A stretch of DNA of 64,000 nucleotides from Massospora cicadina. Taxonomy: Eukaryota; Entomophthoromycota; Entomophthoromycetes; Entomophthorales; Entomophthoraceae. How positions within the stretch are numbered: position 1 is the first letter of the stretch; the number at the start of each line of letters is the position of its first letter. The DNA is taken from NCBI GenBank assembly GCA_022478985.1, contig JAKSZP010014509.1, positions 178,885 through 242,884 on the forward strand, in the 5' to 3' direction. The position numbers were made by a program, and so were the translations under genes. Shown one piece after another: positions 1 to 11,999 of this stretch. The notes under the pieces were generated by a model. It was not told the origin of the DNA, made no database searches, and worked only from the letters and a program-made list of their open reading frames with translations.

Positions 1-66
1 AAGCCTTGAGAAGAATCAATTGCTTCTGAAAAACTGTCTCTCTAGGTAATCTGGTCAAGTGTAGGG
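1..66 (+). pseudogene. 3' end of Ty3/Gypsy pol (element J)
   Basis: This short stretch ends in AATCTGGTCAAGTGTAGGGA directly before TGTTGGA. The minus-strand end of element H near 45340 has the closely similar AATCTGGTAAAGAGGGGGGA before TGTTGGA. In that comparison it reads as the last codons of pol plus the polypurine tract. The rest of J would lie upstream, outside the window. This rests on a match of about 25 bases, so it is only moderately sure. Confidence 0.45.
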
Positions 67-69
67 ATG

Positions 70-960
70 TGTTGGAAATTTGGTTGACCACATTATCCAT
101 CTCACTTGCCAATTAGAAAATTGACAGTTGTTAAAGCAACTGATTGTTCACAATGGTTGCTGACTAAATTATTAGTCATAAATATTAAAAGATATAATCT
201 GACGGTTGGTTATGATTAATATTCCGTTAAGATCATCCCTGAATAAATTGTTAGTTATAACTAACCAAAGGACCTAATCCAATGATGGAATCTTATTACT
301 ATTTCATCAGGAATCATCCTCAACTAAAGTAGTCAAAATTCATCAAAGGACATAATCTGACAATTGTTTTGATTGGTAATCTATTGGGCATCATGCCCAA
401 CAATGTTAAATAGGTAATTTGATGAGTGCCTGATTGCCAATAGTCAGATTGCTATGATGAATCGTTACAGCAGAGGCGCTGAACAATTAGAGGTCATTTT
501 AACAAAGATACTGAAGCATTATAACGCTTGTTTTGGCGGTGACTAGTAGTAATCAGGTAACACGGCCCCCAGACCATCTGCATATGGTTCCTAATACATG
601 GGGATGGCTGCTGATCCATAAAAGGTTACACTGCTGGGGACTAATTAAGATGAAGACATTTGCTACCATTGGAGGTTAATCCCAAGGGTTAGAAGTTTTG
701 GGGGACTAATGTGTTGATTTTCAGAGATTTATTTGAAAGTTGTCCGCCTTCTGCCTATAAAAACCCCTAGCATTTTCTAATAAAAAGTAGAATTCAACTG
801 AAATATATTTATATATACTTCTAAATTAAGATTTAGGGGAACAAAGGTCCCTAGTTGTTTTTCTCAATTACAAATACCAGAGTGGATTTGTTGCCACCTA
901 TTTTGAAGACTCAACCTACTAGTTGTCATCATACAACTAGTGTTTGTAGTATACTCAACA
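70..960 (+). repeat. 3' LTR of element J
   Basis: The segment begins TGTTGGA after a polypurine-like tract and ends CTCAACA, the TGTT...AACA form shared by other LTRs in this window. It contains TATAAAA (756-762) and AATAAA (779-784). After it, integrase coding sequence of another element (X) starts abruptly, as expected if J inserted into X. No second LTR is visible because J begins outside the window, and the right boundary is judged from the terminal motif only. An alternative is a shorter LTR starting at TGTTGATTTTC (712). Confidence 0.45.
918..941. other. perfect inverted repeat (hairpin)
   Basis: ACTAGTTGT (918-926) pairs exactly with ACAACTAGT (933-941) around a CATCAT loop. It lies about 20 bp before the proposed right end of J's LTR. 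Its function is unknown. Confidence 0.7.
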
Positions 961-1475
961 ACCAACCTGTGCAGTAGTATACCTAAAAGTTTACACAGGG
1001 CAAACCTGAAACTGGCTATTCATAAGCAGAAGAAACAGGCTTATTGTCAAAGATCCAAGGGTCAAAAGTTTAAATCAGGGGACTGGGTATTGATCAATGC
1101 TAATAATTACAAGGTTCCTGTCAAAAGTCAGGAATTAGGACCCATGGCATTGGGCCCATATGAATTTAGTCAACCAATTAATGATGTAGCTTATGAACTT
1201 ATATTGCCAAAAGTCCAAAAGGTTAATACAGTAATCCACACATCTCAATTATGGGAAGTTAAAGGTCCTATTACATAATAATCTTCCACTAAACCCCAGA
1301 GAATTGGACAAGCCTGAATATGAGATAGAGAAAATATTGGATACTTGTGTGGCGAAGGGTCAGTGATCTTTCTTGGTTGGATGGGTTGGTTACCCCATTG
1401 AAGGTGATACTTGGCAATCTACTGCAGATTGCGCAAAATGTCTAGATATGTAAAGCAGTTTTTTTGGATCAGGGG
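961..1475 (+). pseudogene. chromovirus integrase C-terminus with GPY/F module and chromodomain (element X)
   Basis: This is the remnant of the C-terminal integrase region of a Ty3/Gypsy chromovirus, which integrates element cDNA and, through its chromodomain, targets chromatin. Seen: a basic stretch ending FKSGDWVLI, then LGPMALGPYEF (the GPY/F module) and VIHTSQLWEV up to 1278. A chromodomain-like segment follows at about 1310-1455 in a shifted frame, with YEIEKILD, FLVGWVGYP and DTWQS. There is an in-frame stop inside the chromodomain and a frame change at 1278. The catalytic DDE core is missing because element J interrupts the gene upstream. Confidence 0.75.
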
Positions 1476-1479
1476 GTAA

Positions 1480-2111
1480 TGTAACGATTGAGACTTCCCA
1501 ATCAACATAGTACCTTAGCTTTTAGACATAAGGTTGATCCAGGTGATTTTGATATGTGGAAACGTCTTTCTAAACAGAATCTAGTTTCTGGATTCTCGTT
1601 TCAAGATTTTGAGATGGATGAACGTCCATCTGAAACCAAAAATTTATCCCACATAAAATTTAAATCATCACCCACTACCTCAGAAGCTAAAAGAATAAGT
1701 GAACCAAATGTAGGTTGACAAAGATAAATTTATGATAAGTTTAAGCGCACAAATATGTGGAGTCAAACTGGAATTTTCCTCAGTTTTGTCCAAAGTCTAC
1801 AACTAAGAATAAAGGCATTCCTTATATATATATGATATTTCAAACCATAATTTTTTAGAGTATGTTACTTATGTAGTTGTAGAGTTCTTTTAGTCAGGCA
1901 ATTGCCACACTTCACACTCTCACACTGGTTCAGGGTTTGTTACTTGGCATCAGTATTTTTGCAACCATTTTATGTGGGTTTGTTGATTGATTTGGATGAA
2001 ACGCACAAATCCAAAGGTGGATGTCTGGGTTGATATCCCTACTTTGGTCAATTAATTGGGTGTTCCTACCCAATTCATTTGTGTTTTACTGGCGTGAGCC
2101 CGTTCATTACA
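1480..2111 (+). repeat. probable 3' LTR of element X (partial)
   Basis: TGTAACG follows a purine tract (GGATCAGGGGGTAA) immediately after the chromodomain, where a chromovirus 3' LTR should start. An open frame of 76 codons (1488-1718) lies inside; it may be a C-terminal Pol tail or chance. The right end is lost where D-family LTR sequence begins near 2112. No partner LTR is available, so the call rests on position and the TG start. Confidence 0.4.
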
Positions 2112-2920
2112 GGTTCTTCATTAAGATAGAAGTCAGAGTTATTAATGATATTGTATGAGAATAAAAGACTAGATGGTGATAGTTATTAAGGTATAAACTC
2201 ATCAAAGATAAGACTTTTAAGCTTTTTTCTTATGTCAATTACCTGTACAATGGCTCCCTGCCCTGATCTTCTTAATCACAAGTAATTCCTTGACTTAACA
2301 TAATGGAAAAGTATTAAATACAAAAAGTTTGCATATTTCAAAATACCAAAAGATTGTTATACTAAAAGACTGTTTTTCATTTGTTCAAATCTAGAGAAAC
2401 TTATAGGGTTCAATGTTAACACATCTTTCCCATGACACCTCACCTTGCATTTTCACTTAATCAGCAGATAAAGATGAAGAATTTCAGAGGATCTACAAAT
2501 TTTAGGTGTCCCACTGTAACCCAGCTCAGTCTTGTAAACAGTGTCTCACCAACAGAATTACTATAAGACTGCATTTCCTCTGACGTATCTGTAAGTAGCA
2601 AATTATCACTCCTTTTAAGCAACACTAGCACTTACCAAGGAAGTTTGTACCACTAATTAGTAATGAATACATTTGTAACTTGATCAACGTCAAAAAACTA
2701 ATTTTGATTTAACCAAAAAAGTCCCCAATCTCAGGTCATCAATCCGATATGACTAAGTGGAACTGCTAGGCCACAAATCCAAAGTTTCATTTGTACTTAT
2801 ATTTTCAGTCCTTAATTATTGATATGTTTAACATCGATATAATAAATTAGATGTAAGATAAAATACTTATCTCTTATATCAAATATACATGACAACTTAG
2901 GTCCAGTAAACCATTCAACA
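2112..2920 (-). repeat. 3' LTR of element D (outer edge missing)
   Basis: The sequence parallels the LTRs of C (34463-35353 and 42702-43592) and D's own 5' LTR throughout, with shared blocks such as TTATAGGGTTCAATGTTAAC. The inner end is TCAACA (2915-2920). The first 40 bp or so at the outer edge are not recognisable, so no target-site duplication can be read. Confidence 0.75.
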
Positions 2921-4350
2921 CTTTCTCCAACTTGACTTATATAAGTGGAGAATATCTTTCCCTCTTATCATGATGGCCAATTTCTCACAATACTCAAAGT
3001 AGATTGCTAACTCAGTAGCCTTTCTTCCCAGGATAAATGTGTTTTCCCAAGGCTCAATTCTTCCTTGGGGCACGCTATGGTCAATTCAGGCACCATGCCA
3101 TCACTTTATCAGGCCATTTCAACTAGTTATACCTCACCATTTATTGAAAGTTCATCTTCCAGGCCAGCTACAACTTCATTGGAACTTGGAAAACCTGAGT
3201 CAATCCCCTTAGTTAAAAGTTCCTTCCAGAAAACTTCCCAATGGATAAAACACAATCCACCTTTAATTGCCTCATTAAATATTTGTGGCCCTGTGACCTC
3301 CCAAAATAAAGAAATTTTAATTTGGCATCAATTCTTATCAGATATTGAACTTTTTTCCAACTTTCTTTTTTCACTGATTCACATCTTCCCTTAATATAGC
3401 CTTATTTCTTCCCTTTGCATGGGTTTTTAGCTACTTTGGGTTTTGCTATAAACTTGATGTCTGAATTTCTGGAAGCCTACATGTCTTCCACACTTGCATC
3501 TGAGCTCAGTATTACTTTTTTGATCTGGATGAAGCCAACCAGAATATGCTCTTTATTCACTTAGTTGCTAGGCTCCAGTGTGCTCTAAAAACAGTTCACA
3601 TTGACTTTCAAGTTCATTTGGGCCTCAAGAATAGTGCTATAAAAGATCATTGTATCCTTTTTATCTACTGCGCTCTTTGAAAAAGCTGTCAAATAAGCTT
3701 CCTGAAAGGTATAACTCCCATATGGCTCTGCTTAATGCATGTGTTCACTTCACGCTGGCAACCTTTCCCATGGAGACCATACCCAACATGCACAGAGTGT
3801 TATGTGAACCCACTTGCAAATGTTTTGAGTAAAAGTATTTCTTCCCCTGGTCTAACCTTGTTTTGAGAGCCTTATCATCAATTGTATCTTTATTTCCATG
3901 GCTTTCTCCCCAAGTGTAATCTCTCTCGCCTGTTCAGAATACACTTTAATGGCCGCTTCCCCTGATTCAATGGCACTTCATTAGTCAGCCAGGCCAACGT
4001 GCCTGGTACTGAGTCTTCTTAGGTTTAGCTCATGTTTGACAGGGCCTTTACAGTCAAAACTTGTACAAGATTTGCATTTTGCCCTCAGTTACTCTTCTTT
4101 AGGTTACACCAACGCAACCTCAATCTCCTTCCCCTCCCAATAAAGAATGCGTCCAGCTGCAACAATGGTGAAACTTCCATAAGATATGAATTAAAAAATA
4201 GCTTATTCATTAATTACTAAAAACTTATAAGTTTAAACATTTTTATATAATTTTTATATTTTTTTTAAATTTTATTCTCTTTTTTCTTTTTTTAATAAGA
4301 ATTAATAGAATTTACTACATGGATATGAAATAAATTAATGAATTAAGAAA
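2921..4350 (-). other. conserved 3' non-pol region of D/C family
   Basis: This region lies between pol and the 3' LTR and is recognisably the same as 35354-36600 of C. Shared landmarks include the GTCAGTAGCC/CTCAGTAGCC and GCACGCTATGGT/ATCATGCTATGGT blocks. Open stretches occur on both strands, none with a known domain. Since two independent copies keep more than 1 kb here, it may be an extra gene (env-like position) or a long untranslated region. I do not recognise a product. Confidence 0.6.
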
Positions 4351-6738
4351 TTGCTTAAAAGTATTTCTGATGCTAGGACATTCGTTGATAAATGTGTCAA
4401 TAGGCATGGCTATGTTCATCCCCTTCAACTTAAGGTATCTGCTGTAAAACTTAGCCCTTCAGCTAGGATATTCTCAAATATTTGCTGCACATATAGCTTA
4501 GCAACTGCTTCAGTTGCTTCAGGTATAGCAACTTTCTTCTGAGAGTGGGTCACTACATGTTGTTTTGTGGAATCTTCATTGCCAAAATACTCTTTTCATT
4601 CAAGTGGGACAGGTGTTTCTGGTAAAATAGAGCATCCCACTTCTGTTGTGATAGCTCTTTTCCCTCCTTCTGTGAGTTATCTGGAAATATGACATTGATG
4701 CTATGTTTGCAACATCTGGAGATATATTGCCCTTTGTGATTGCAATTGTAACAAGTGTTTTTATTAATGAGCATAGTGCCTTCATGTTTTTGGGTTGCTC
4801 AGTAATAACAGGCAGATTTCTGAAAGTCTTCCTGCCATTTTTTAAGTATTTTCCTTCAGGTGCTGCAGGTCCTGATCTGCATCTAGTATTGGGGAATAGT
4901 TTTTTGAGCAGCTGCAAAGATAATCATCAACTCAGATTTTATGAGGTTCTAAATGAAGGCAGGCAATTAAGTGTTCATTAATTTTTGGTAAGGTTAGACT
5001 TCATATTGCAATTCAATATTGGCATTGAAATTGATAATGGCCTACACCCCTAGGAGAACTTGCGCTTTGCAATAGAATTGATCCACAAATTTGTCAACTG
5101 TTTCATCTTTCAAAAGTAAATATTCTTGAATTTGGATTTTCTGGTGACAATCTTTCTGGACCTTCAAATTTGCAAAGTATGGACTCTTTGACTTCGCCAT
5201 ATGTAGGATTTACATCAAAGTAATGCATAATTAGTTTGATCTTCACTTTTTCAAGCAGTTGATAAAAGTAAGTGCTTTGTTGTGATCACTAGCCCTGTAC
5301 ATGGTCATTTAAAATTGTTTAATGAAATTGAACATGCTCCCATTTTTATCAAAAGCAGGTAGGCTTAAAGGTTTGTAATTATCATTCTCCCACTCATGGT
5401 GATCGCAATTGCTTCTTTATTGGCTTGATCTGGGTTTCTTAGGCTCTGAGGCGCTGCACCACGGTTAATGAAACTTGGGTTGACCAAAGCAATCGTATTT
5501 CTAGGCATCTGTCACCGTGGCCCATCATCAGCTTCAGTAGTTACTTTTGAGGCCTCATCCTCATAGAATTCAGAAATATTCTTATTCAAATCATTCTTGG
5601 CACATTGGCTTAACCATAATCCAAATTTTTAATTTAATAAACAATTTCATTTTCTCAGTCAATATGGTTTCAGTTTTTCATTTCAATTTTGCAATTTCTG
5701 CATTTAGGCTGGTTGTTTTTAATTGAAGGATGAAAATCACTTGATCTATTTCCTTGATTAATTTTCTGCAATTTTTCACTTCCTCTGGAGAGCATTATTT
5801 GAAACATAAGTAGAGGTAACATCCTCATTTATATTATTGATCTGGCAATTAAATTGGTAGATGGAGTCCTAAATTTTTATTCTCCATCTATTGGCCCTCA
5901 ATTTTTGTGTGCCAGTAATTAATTTTTCTGTGAAATCATCCTTCATATGTGTAATTTGAGCTTTCAGTCATTGATATGGATCTGAAATTGACCATTATTG
6001 TTTAGTTGTTCCTCCTGGCCTTTATGGCTAAGTCTTATGGATTCTTAAGCACTAATAGAGGTCTGGGTTATGCTGTTGACCCAATATTTAGTGAATCCTC
6101 TTGCCTTCAAGAAGGTTTAAAAAACAGGGTGTAATCTGATGTTTGAATACTGTGCTGTTTTGCTACTTGATCAAAAGCTCAAATTGCTAGGTTATAATCT
6201 GCCTCCAGGCTAGAGAAGATCTTGCTAAAGTTTGCTTCCAATAACTCATTCAATTTTTGGGCCGCTTAGCTGAAGTTACAGATAAGATTGAACAATTCAG
6301 TGATGGTCACGTGATGGTGGGTGATGGTCATTTGCAAATTTTGGAGGTAATATGGACAAACTTAAGTGTTGGGCAATGTTCTCTATCTCAATTATATTGT
6401 ATATTTTTAAGCTGCTCTCAAATTAGTGGTGAGCTAGATATCTCGCCCACAGCATATCTTGTTGTCATTTATGATAGAAGAGATTGCTTCTGTTGTTTGA
6501 ATGCCCTTGCCTCATTTAATAACCTCCTTAATAGTCAATACTCTGAATATTCAAGCTCCTCATGAGAAATGGGTTCATCAGGATAGGTAATAATGGGTAC
6601 ATTGTTCCAGTTGATCTGGGACACAGTCATCTCAGTGTTCCCATTAGGGCAAGTAATTGTTCTGAATGATTGATAAGGATTGAGATTGTTTACCTGCTTT
6701 GTATGGTCACCATCTGCCATCCCAGCCATGAGCGCCAC
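4351..6738 (-). pseudogene. Gag remnant of element D
   Basis: Decayed structural protein of a Gypsy element. Its N-terminus (6535-6738) has the segments TVSQINWNNVPIITYPDEP and PISHEE. The same wording recurs at the Gag start of C near 42560. A zinc knuckle remnant is at about 4711-4753, CYNCNHKGQYISRC, a CX2CX4HX4C pattern whose His is replaced by Tyr. The frame is broken many times between these points. The upstream Met lies in the primer-binding site. No protease or RT follows. Confidence 0.7.
6721..6738 (-). promoter_or_regulatory. primer-binding site of element D, overlapping gag start
   Basis: On the minus strand TGGCGCTCATGGCTGGG follows the LTR end (...CTTCAACA) directly. TGG is the complement of a tRNA 3' CCA end, as expected of a PBS. 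The Gag ATG (ATGGCTGGG) lies inside the PBS. The same arrangement is seen in C at 42682-42699. Confidence 0.7.
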
Positions 6739-7071
6739 TGTTGAAGTTTGGCCTACTTCAGATGGTTTGGTTCTTCATTTATGACTAAAGTCAGAGTTAT
6801 GAATGCTTATTGTATGAGGACAATAGACCAGATGTTGATAGTTACTAAGATATAAACTCTTTAAAGATAATATTTTGAGGCTTTATTCTCCTGTCATTTA
6901 CTTGTTTAACTGGCTCCCTGCCTATATCTTCCTGATCACACGCAATTTTTTTACTTAATATAATGAAAAGGTATTATATACAAAAACCTTGTATATTTCA
7001 GACTACTATAAGATTATTGTGTTAAAAGATTATTTTTTATTTGTCTAAATAAAGAGGGAATTTATAGGGTT
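6739..7071 (-). repeat. 5' LTR of element D, left part
   Basis: Starts TGTTGAAG at 6739 on the plus strand, the same terminus as both LTRs of C. It runs to TTTATAGGGTT, where E is inserted. The LTR resumes at 14871. Confidence 0.85.
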
Positions 7072-8099
7072 TGTCACAAATTCAGCGCACCATGAAATTG
7101 GTAAATCCTCAACCTCTGATATATTTATGTTTTTGTGATTGAAGTGCAAGAAATGAAAACATAAATTGAGTCTATCTCCAAAAATGGCAATTTTCTAAAT
7201 CAAATTGGCCTTGAAAATGGCGATACCAATAATGTCACAGATAAAATGACAAACAATCAAGTCTTCAAAGTGATGTAAAACCACAACAACGATACTTCAA
7301 ATGAGATAAACTCATGAAAAGGTAATAGTTATTTGAGTAATGTTGAGAAGGAAAAGAATGATTTAGGTGCAGAACGGTGCACCAAAAAGGAAAAATATGA
7401 AATGAAAGTAAAACGATGCCATCAAGCAACCAGAAAATTAAGTCCACTAATGGTAATGAAAATTTGGACTCCACTGAGGCGCACAGGAGCCACAGAGCTG
7501 ATGACCCTGATACCATGGGCTTCACACACTTCTGCAGTGCACAAATTCAATACCTTAAGAAAATGAGTTCCCAAGAGAGAAATCAATTAAATAAGAGATT
7601 GCACCAAAGTTCCTGAGAAAATCCAATATTTTCCCAATCCACTATTTAATTTATCACTCAATTTATTTTACATCCCAATTTTTTAGTATTTAATAAATAC
7701 TAGTTTTTATCTTAGATAAATGGTCTATTTCACATAATCTTAAATTTGTCCTTCATTTGGTTTTTCACTTTAGTTGGAATAATGGAAAAGTAGTGACTGT
7801 AAGTAACCAGTCTTGAGTACACTACAGTTGAAGACAATCATTTTGAGAAGGACTCCTTGTAAGATTAGGCTTTTAAGGAAAGAGGTTGAGATGAGCTCCG
7901 TTGAGTCAAGGGAAGATTCCAATGTACACAGGATTAATTGTGAAGAAGACGCACAGTTGGTGTGCAAGTTCAGATTTACCACTCTCTCAGGAAGTTTAAG
8001 CCTAGTGGTTAGTTTCAAATCTGTGCAACAGAATACCCCTTTTGACGCCCCAAATTCAGAATCCCCAGAGTTAAGAGAGCAGAACCTAAGGCGGCGAGA
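7072..8099 (+). repeat. 5' LTR of element E
   Basis: Begins TGTCACAAATT and ends GGCGGCGAGA just before C + PBS. It matches 13838-14870 over its whole length. Open frames inside it (e.g. around 7330-7616) recur in the other LTR at 14134-14384 and are probably not genes. Confidence 0.92.
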
Positions 8100-8100
8100 C

Positions 8101-8118
8101 TGGTGCTCACTACAGGGT
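8101..8118 (+). promoter_or_regulatory. primer-binding site of element E
   Basis: TGGTGCTCACTACAGGGT lies one base after the 5' LTR. The same 17 bases occur after the 5' LTR of G (minus strand, 52299-52316). A near match, TGGTTCTCACAATAGGGG, is in element I at 58483. The shared site points to the same primer tRNA; its identity cannot be named from the window. Confidence 0.85.
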
Positions 8119-8183
8119 TGACGTCAACCACACAGTTGAAAAGATAGAGTTCAGGGAAAATAGAAATTCCTAGTATTGAGACC

Positions 8184-9340
8184 ATGGAGGTATGCCATGT
8201 TGAAGAAGCAGCAGGATGCTCATTACTGACTGAAAAAGAGGTGATTGAGGCAAGGCTGAAAGTGTTGAAAAAATAAGTAGTGGAGTTGAGGTTTTAACTA
8301 GATTGGGTTTTAGACACTGCTCGATGGGCTTGAGTGGCTACTACCCCCATGTAAGGCACATACCAGTGACTAAAAAATTGAAACTAATCTGAAGGAACTT
8401 GAGGAATGGGTCCAACACCTTGAATCAAAAAAATGGAATAAATTTACAATCATTGAATGAGTATGGTGATCGTTTAGACCACCATGAGACTGTTTTGGAT
8501 GACATTAATTGAAACTTGTAGGAAATCAAGGATCTACTTCAAGTAAAACCACAGCCTGATCTAAGCCCTTTGCTAGAAACCTCACATTCAGAAACGCTGG
8601 TGTTAGCTGCACAGGGAGCAACATCTCCACAACATCAGCAAAGCGCTCCAGTAGAGGAAGATCCAAACTTTAAACCCTATTTCAAAACCATGTTCACTCC
8701 TGGCGAGGGAACTATAACTGGTTTTTACAAATGTATGAGAACAGCATGGATGGCGCTAGTGACAAGCAGAAGGCTCGTCACATCCAAGGTTGCATGAGCT
8801 GCAAAGCTCAGAAGATACTCAGCGCTAGTTTACGCTCTGGTTTGACCTGGACTAAGGTTAAGGAAATCCTGTTATCAGAATTCAGTAGCGCACAGGGTGT
8901 TGAGAATATGTAGCAAGATTTCATACTGATGAAAATGGACAAGATGGAGACAGTTGCAAACTATGCTGCTTGATACTACCTTCAAGCACAACAGCTATGG
9001 ACAACAGGGACCTTAGATTTACCTACCACAAAAAATGTCCCAATCAGCTCCTTAATAGCACACCCAGCCTTCAAGATGCACATGACGCTTGCATTCAAAA
9101 CGACTGGATCTCTCAAGGCCATCAAGGAAGCCTTACTTGATGTGCAAGGAACTTATAAGATTCAAAAAAACCAATTTCATAACCAACACGCAGAGTTGGA
9201 AAAGTGGTTTACGCTACACAGGATAAGAGTGAAAAGTCAAAAAGACAAGAACTTCAAACCAGTTCCATGGTTTCAGCACAAGGAGTTCACATGCCACAAA
9301 TGTCACAATCCTGGTCACTATTGGTGATCTTGTCTGATGA
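8184..9340 (+). pseudogene. Gag of element E, broken
   Basis: The structural Gag frame begins ATGGAGGTATGCC at 8184 but breaks repeatedly. Recognisable parts are the capsid entry FKTMFTPGEGTITGF (about 8670-8720, compare FKDKYSPGEGSI in G), TWTKVKEILLSEFSS (about 8846-8890, compare TWAQVKEALIKEFGS in G) and a zinc knuckle at 9292-9333 (CHKCHNPGHYW, one stop, then SC; spacing CX2CX4HX4C). It is homologous in order and motif to Gag of G, so both belong to one clade. There is no collagen-like repeat here. Confidence 0.8.
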
Positions 9341-9532
9341 AAAGCAATGAAGAAAAACCCCTTTACTAAAAGAGGAAGCCCTTGGAACTGTAAATTGGGT
9401 GAACTTACACGTGGAAGGAGAGGACGACCATCAAGATAAAGACTTGATGGATGCCAGTTATCATGTCTTAGGAGCCCCAGTACTGTATCTGTACCTGCAC
9501 GATTACAGATACATGGATCCACCAATGAGGGG

Positions 9533-10066
9533 TTGAAATCTACATACCTAGCTCAAGCAATGAAGCCCACTCAAGTAGTTGATAATCTAGAGGAAGGTGA
9601 ACAACTTGTACTGGACACCTTCAAAAATATCGAGAAGACTACTACACTGCATGCCAAATTGATGTCCAATACACCCAAGAAATTAGAGGAATTCAAAAAG
9701 TCAGCTGGCGACGTGCTGTCAACTGGAAATCTATTTGGGAAGCGTGTAACTAAAGTGGAAGTTGTGATACAGCGTGTACGTGTACTGGTAGTCCTCAATA
9801 CTGGTGCCCCAGTAAATACCATGTCCTCAAAATTGACGAGGAAGCTGAAATTCATGCCAGACATTGACTACCATGTGAGATATCGGACAGAAGGACCTGA
9901 CACCATGCATTCATTAGGGGCTTACTCTGCCTTACCCTTACACTTTAGACGCATGTTACTCACTGCCCATGCTGTGGTTTTGGACAATGACCACTATAAC
10001 TTCCTTATTGGTACACAGTTTTCACTGGAGTCAGAGCAAAGATTGACTTTGTTAGCAGCACTGTGA
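9533..10066 (+). pseudogene. aspartic protease region of element E
   Basis: A retropepsin-like region with a 177-codon open frame. The active-site block reads VLVVLNTGAPVNTMSSKL at about residues 85-102. The canonical DTG is changed to NTG, which removes the catalytic Asp. Downstream LHFRRMLLTAHAVVLDNDHY and FLIGTQF match the protease tail of G (LPLKIWKLTF...LLGTQFL). The protease is therefore inactive even where the frame is open. Confidence 0.8.
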
Positions 10067-10649
10067 GTCTTCTAAACTACCAGATGCCCCTTGTGTTTAA
10101 GGATGTAGACCTGAAATCAAGGAAGCAGTGGGCATGTTTGGTCAAAACTGAGTAATCAATCTATCCAGTGCACTACATACTTTGCAAAAAAAAAAGTGTG
10201 AAGCAACTACCTGCTTCAGTGTGCGCTGAAGATGGGTTACCCTTGAGTGCCAATGAGGCAATGGAGATTTGGCTAGGAGAACAAAGAGTTATGCACACCG
10301 CCATAAGTGTGAAGATCCCCCCAGAACACTGTACTCAAATTATAAATCTGATAAGGAGTATGAAAACAGGAGCTGCAAGTGCTGCCTGGATTCTTTTACT
10401 CTAGTCATGAGGGTGAAGTGAATATCCTTTTGAGGAAATCACCACTCAACCTATCTGAATTGAGATAAGACAAGTTGTGTCATGTGCAAATCTAACCAAT
10501 TGTGATACCATTGAGTTGATGCATGCTGTTGGAAGATTAGATGATTTGGAACTAGCTGACATGTCAGAGGAATAACGGAAAAATCTGGGTGCTCTACTGT
10601 AATAGGTTGAAGATATTTTCAGCCAAGGACCAAACAATTATGGTCTGTG

Positions 10650-11660
10650 TAAAGGAAAGATACACCATATGGATACAAGGTCAGCTATACCTTTCAAATC
10701 AAAGCCATACTGCCAATCAAAAATGAAAGCAGAGTTCATCACTAAGAAGCTTCAATAACTTACAGACGCTGGCTTGTTGAGGCCCTCAAAGAGTCCATGG
10801 GCATCGCCACTCCTGTTGGTGCACAAGAAAGATGGCTCACACAGGGTGGTAATGGACTGCCGTCACTTAATGAAATCATGAAAAAAGATTCTTACCCTCT
10901 TCCAAGAATTGATGACGCCTTGAAACAATTGGGGGTTCAAAGTATTTTTTGGCAATGGACCTGTCCAGTGGTACTGGCAAATGGAACTGTCGACCAAAGA
11001 CCAGGAAAGGTGTGCCTTGATCAGCAGCCAAGGCTTGTTCAAAGTGACATGGATGCCACAAGGGCTGTGCAACACCCAGCAACCTTTTAATGTGCCATGG
11101 ACCAAATATTTGGAGAACTGAAGATGAGTTTTCTAATCTATCTGGACGATATAACTGTATTCAGTAAAACTTTAAGAAAAATATCAATCTCCTTCAAGAG
11201 GTGTTCATGCAGTTGAGAGAATTGAATCTTAAACCAAAATGGAGCAACTGCACCTTTCTCAAGGAGCAACTCAAGTTTTTGGGACATGAGATCAGTGCAC
11301 AGGGGATTCAACCTTAAGAAGGAAAGGTGAAAGCAATAACCAAAATGGAGCATCCAAAGAGTATGAGGGATGTCCAGGTGTTCCTGGGCATGATCAGCTA
11401 CTACAAACAGTTTATCCAGTGGTTTGCAGACTTGGCTACTCCCCTGACGTACCTACTGAACAATTACTCTAAGTTTGAGCGGTGACTATAACAAGATCAA
11501 GCCTTTGAGGATCTGAAGAAGAAGTTGGTAGAGGCGCTGATCCTAACATACCCAGACTCCAACATGACCTTCTACTTATACACTGATGCTAGTGATATAG
11601 GACTCAGTGTGATGCTAGCATAACTATATGAGGAGAGGATTGACCCTTCCATCAAATACT
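10650..11660 (+). pseudogene. reverse transcriptase of element E, broken
   Basis: A Ty3-type RT spread over several frames. Seen in order: [20 protein letters not shown] (about 10770-10830), WMPQGLCNTQQPF (about 11050-11090) and FLIYLDDITVFSKT (about 11130-11170) with the catalytic YLDD intact. After it come VFLGMISYYKQFI-like segments in a shifted frame (about 11380-11420). Stops TGA, TAA and TAG and frameshifts inactivate it. Confidence 0.85.
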
Positions 11661-11680
11661 ATTCAAAGATATTTACCAAA

Positions 11681-11968
11681 GTGGAAAGAAACTACACTGT
11701 TACAGAGCGCAAATGCCTTGTAGTAATTGGAGCAGTGAAGAATTTCTGGCCATATCTATATGTAGTTCACTTCAAAGTTGTAACAGACCATACATCCTTA
11801 TGCTATCTCAGGAACATTAAGGATCCTTATGGGAGTCTAGCCAGATGGGAAGTTCAGCTTCAAGGATATGACTTTGAAATTATACACAGGGTCAAAAGCA
11901 ACCACCTGAATGCAGATGGGTTCTCAAGATTGCCTGTGTTCCATTTGCATGTGCACAAAAGCAATTGA
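11681..11968 (+). pseudogene. RNase H domain of element E
   Basis: An open 95-codon segment with ERNYTVTERKCLVVIGAVKNF, LYVVHFKVVTDHTSLCYLRN, then GYDFEIIHRVKSNHLNADGF and SRLP. This is the usual Ty3 RNase H order, with TDH as a catalytic Asp block and the C-terminal N-ADG-SRLP signature. It degrades the RNA strand during reverse transcription. It directly follows RT. Confidence 0.88.
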
Positions 11969-11999
11969 CTTTATTACCTAATTGGATTACCTGAAGAGG

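Noticed and set aside
2082..2111. Outer 30 bp of D's 3' LTR beginning TGTTTTAC
   Set aside because: Length to the first shared block equals that in the other LTR, but the bases do not match better than chance and no target duplication is seen.
7333..7616. Small proteins encoded at 7333-7616 and 14134-14384
   Set aside because: They are the same sequence in the two LTRs of E, overlap each other in different frames and have no domain; taken as LTR shadows.
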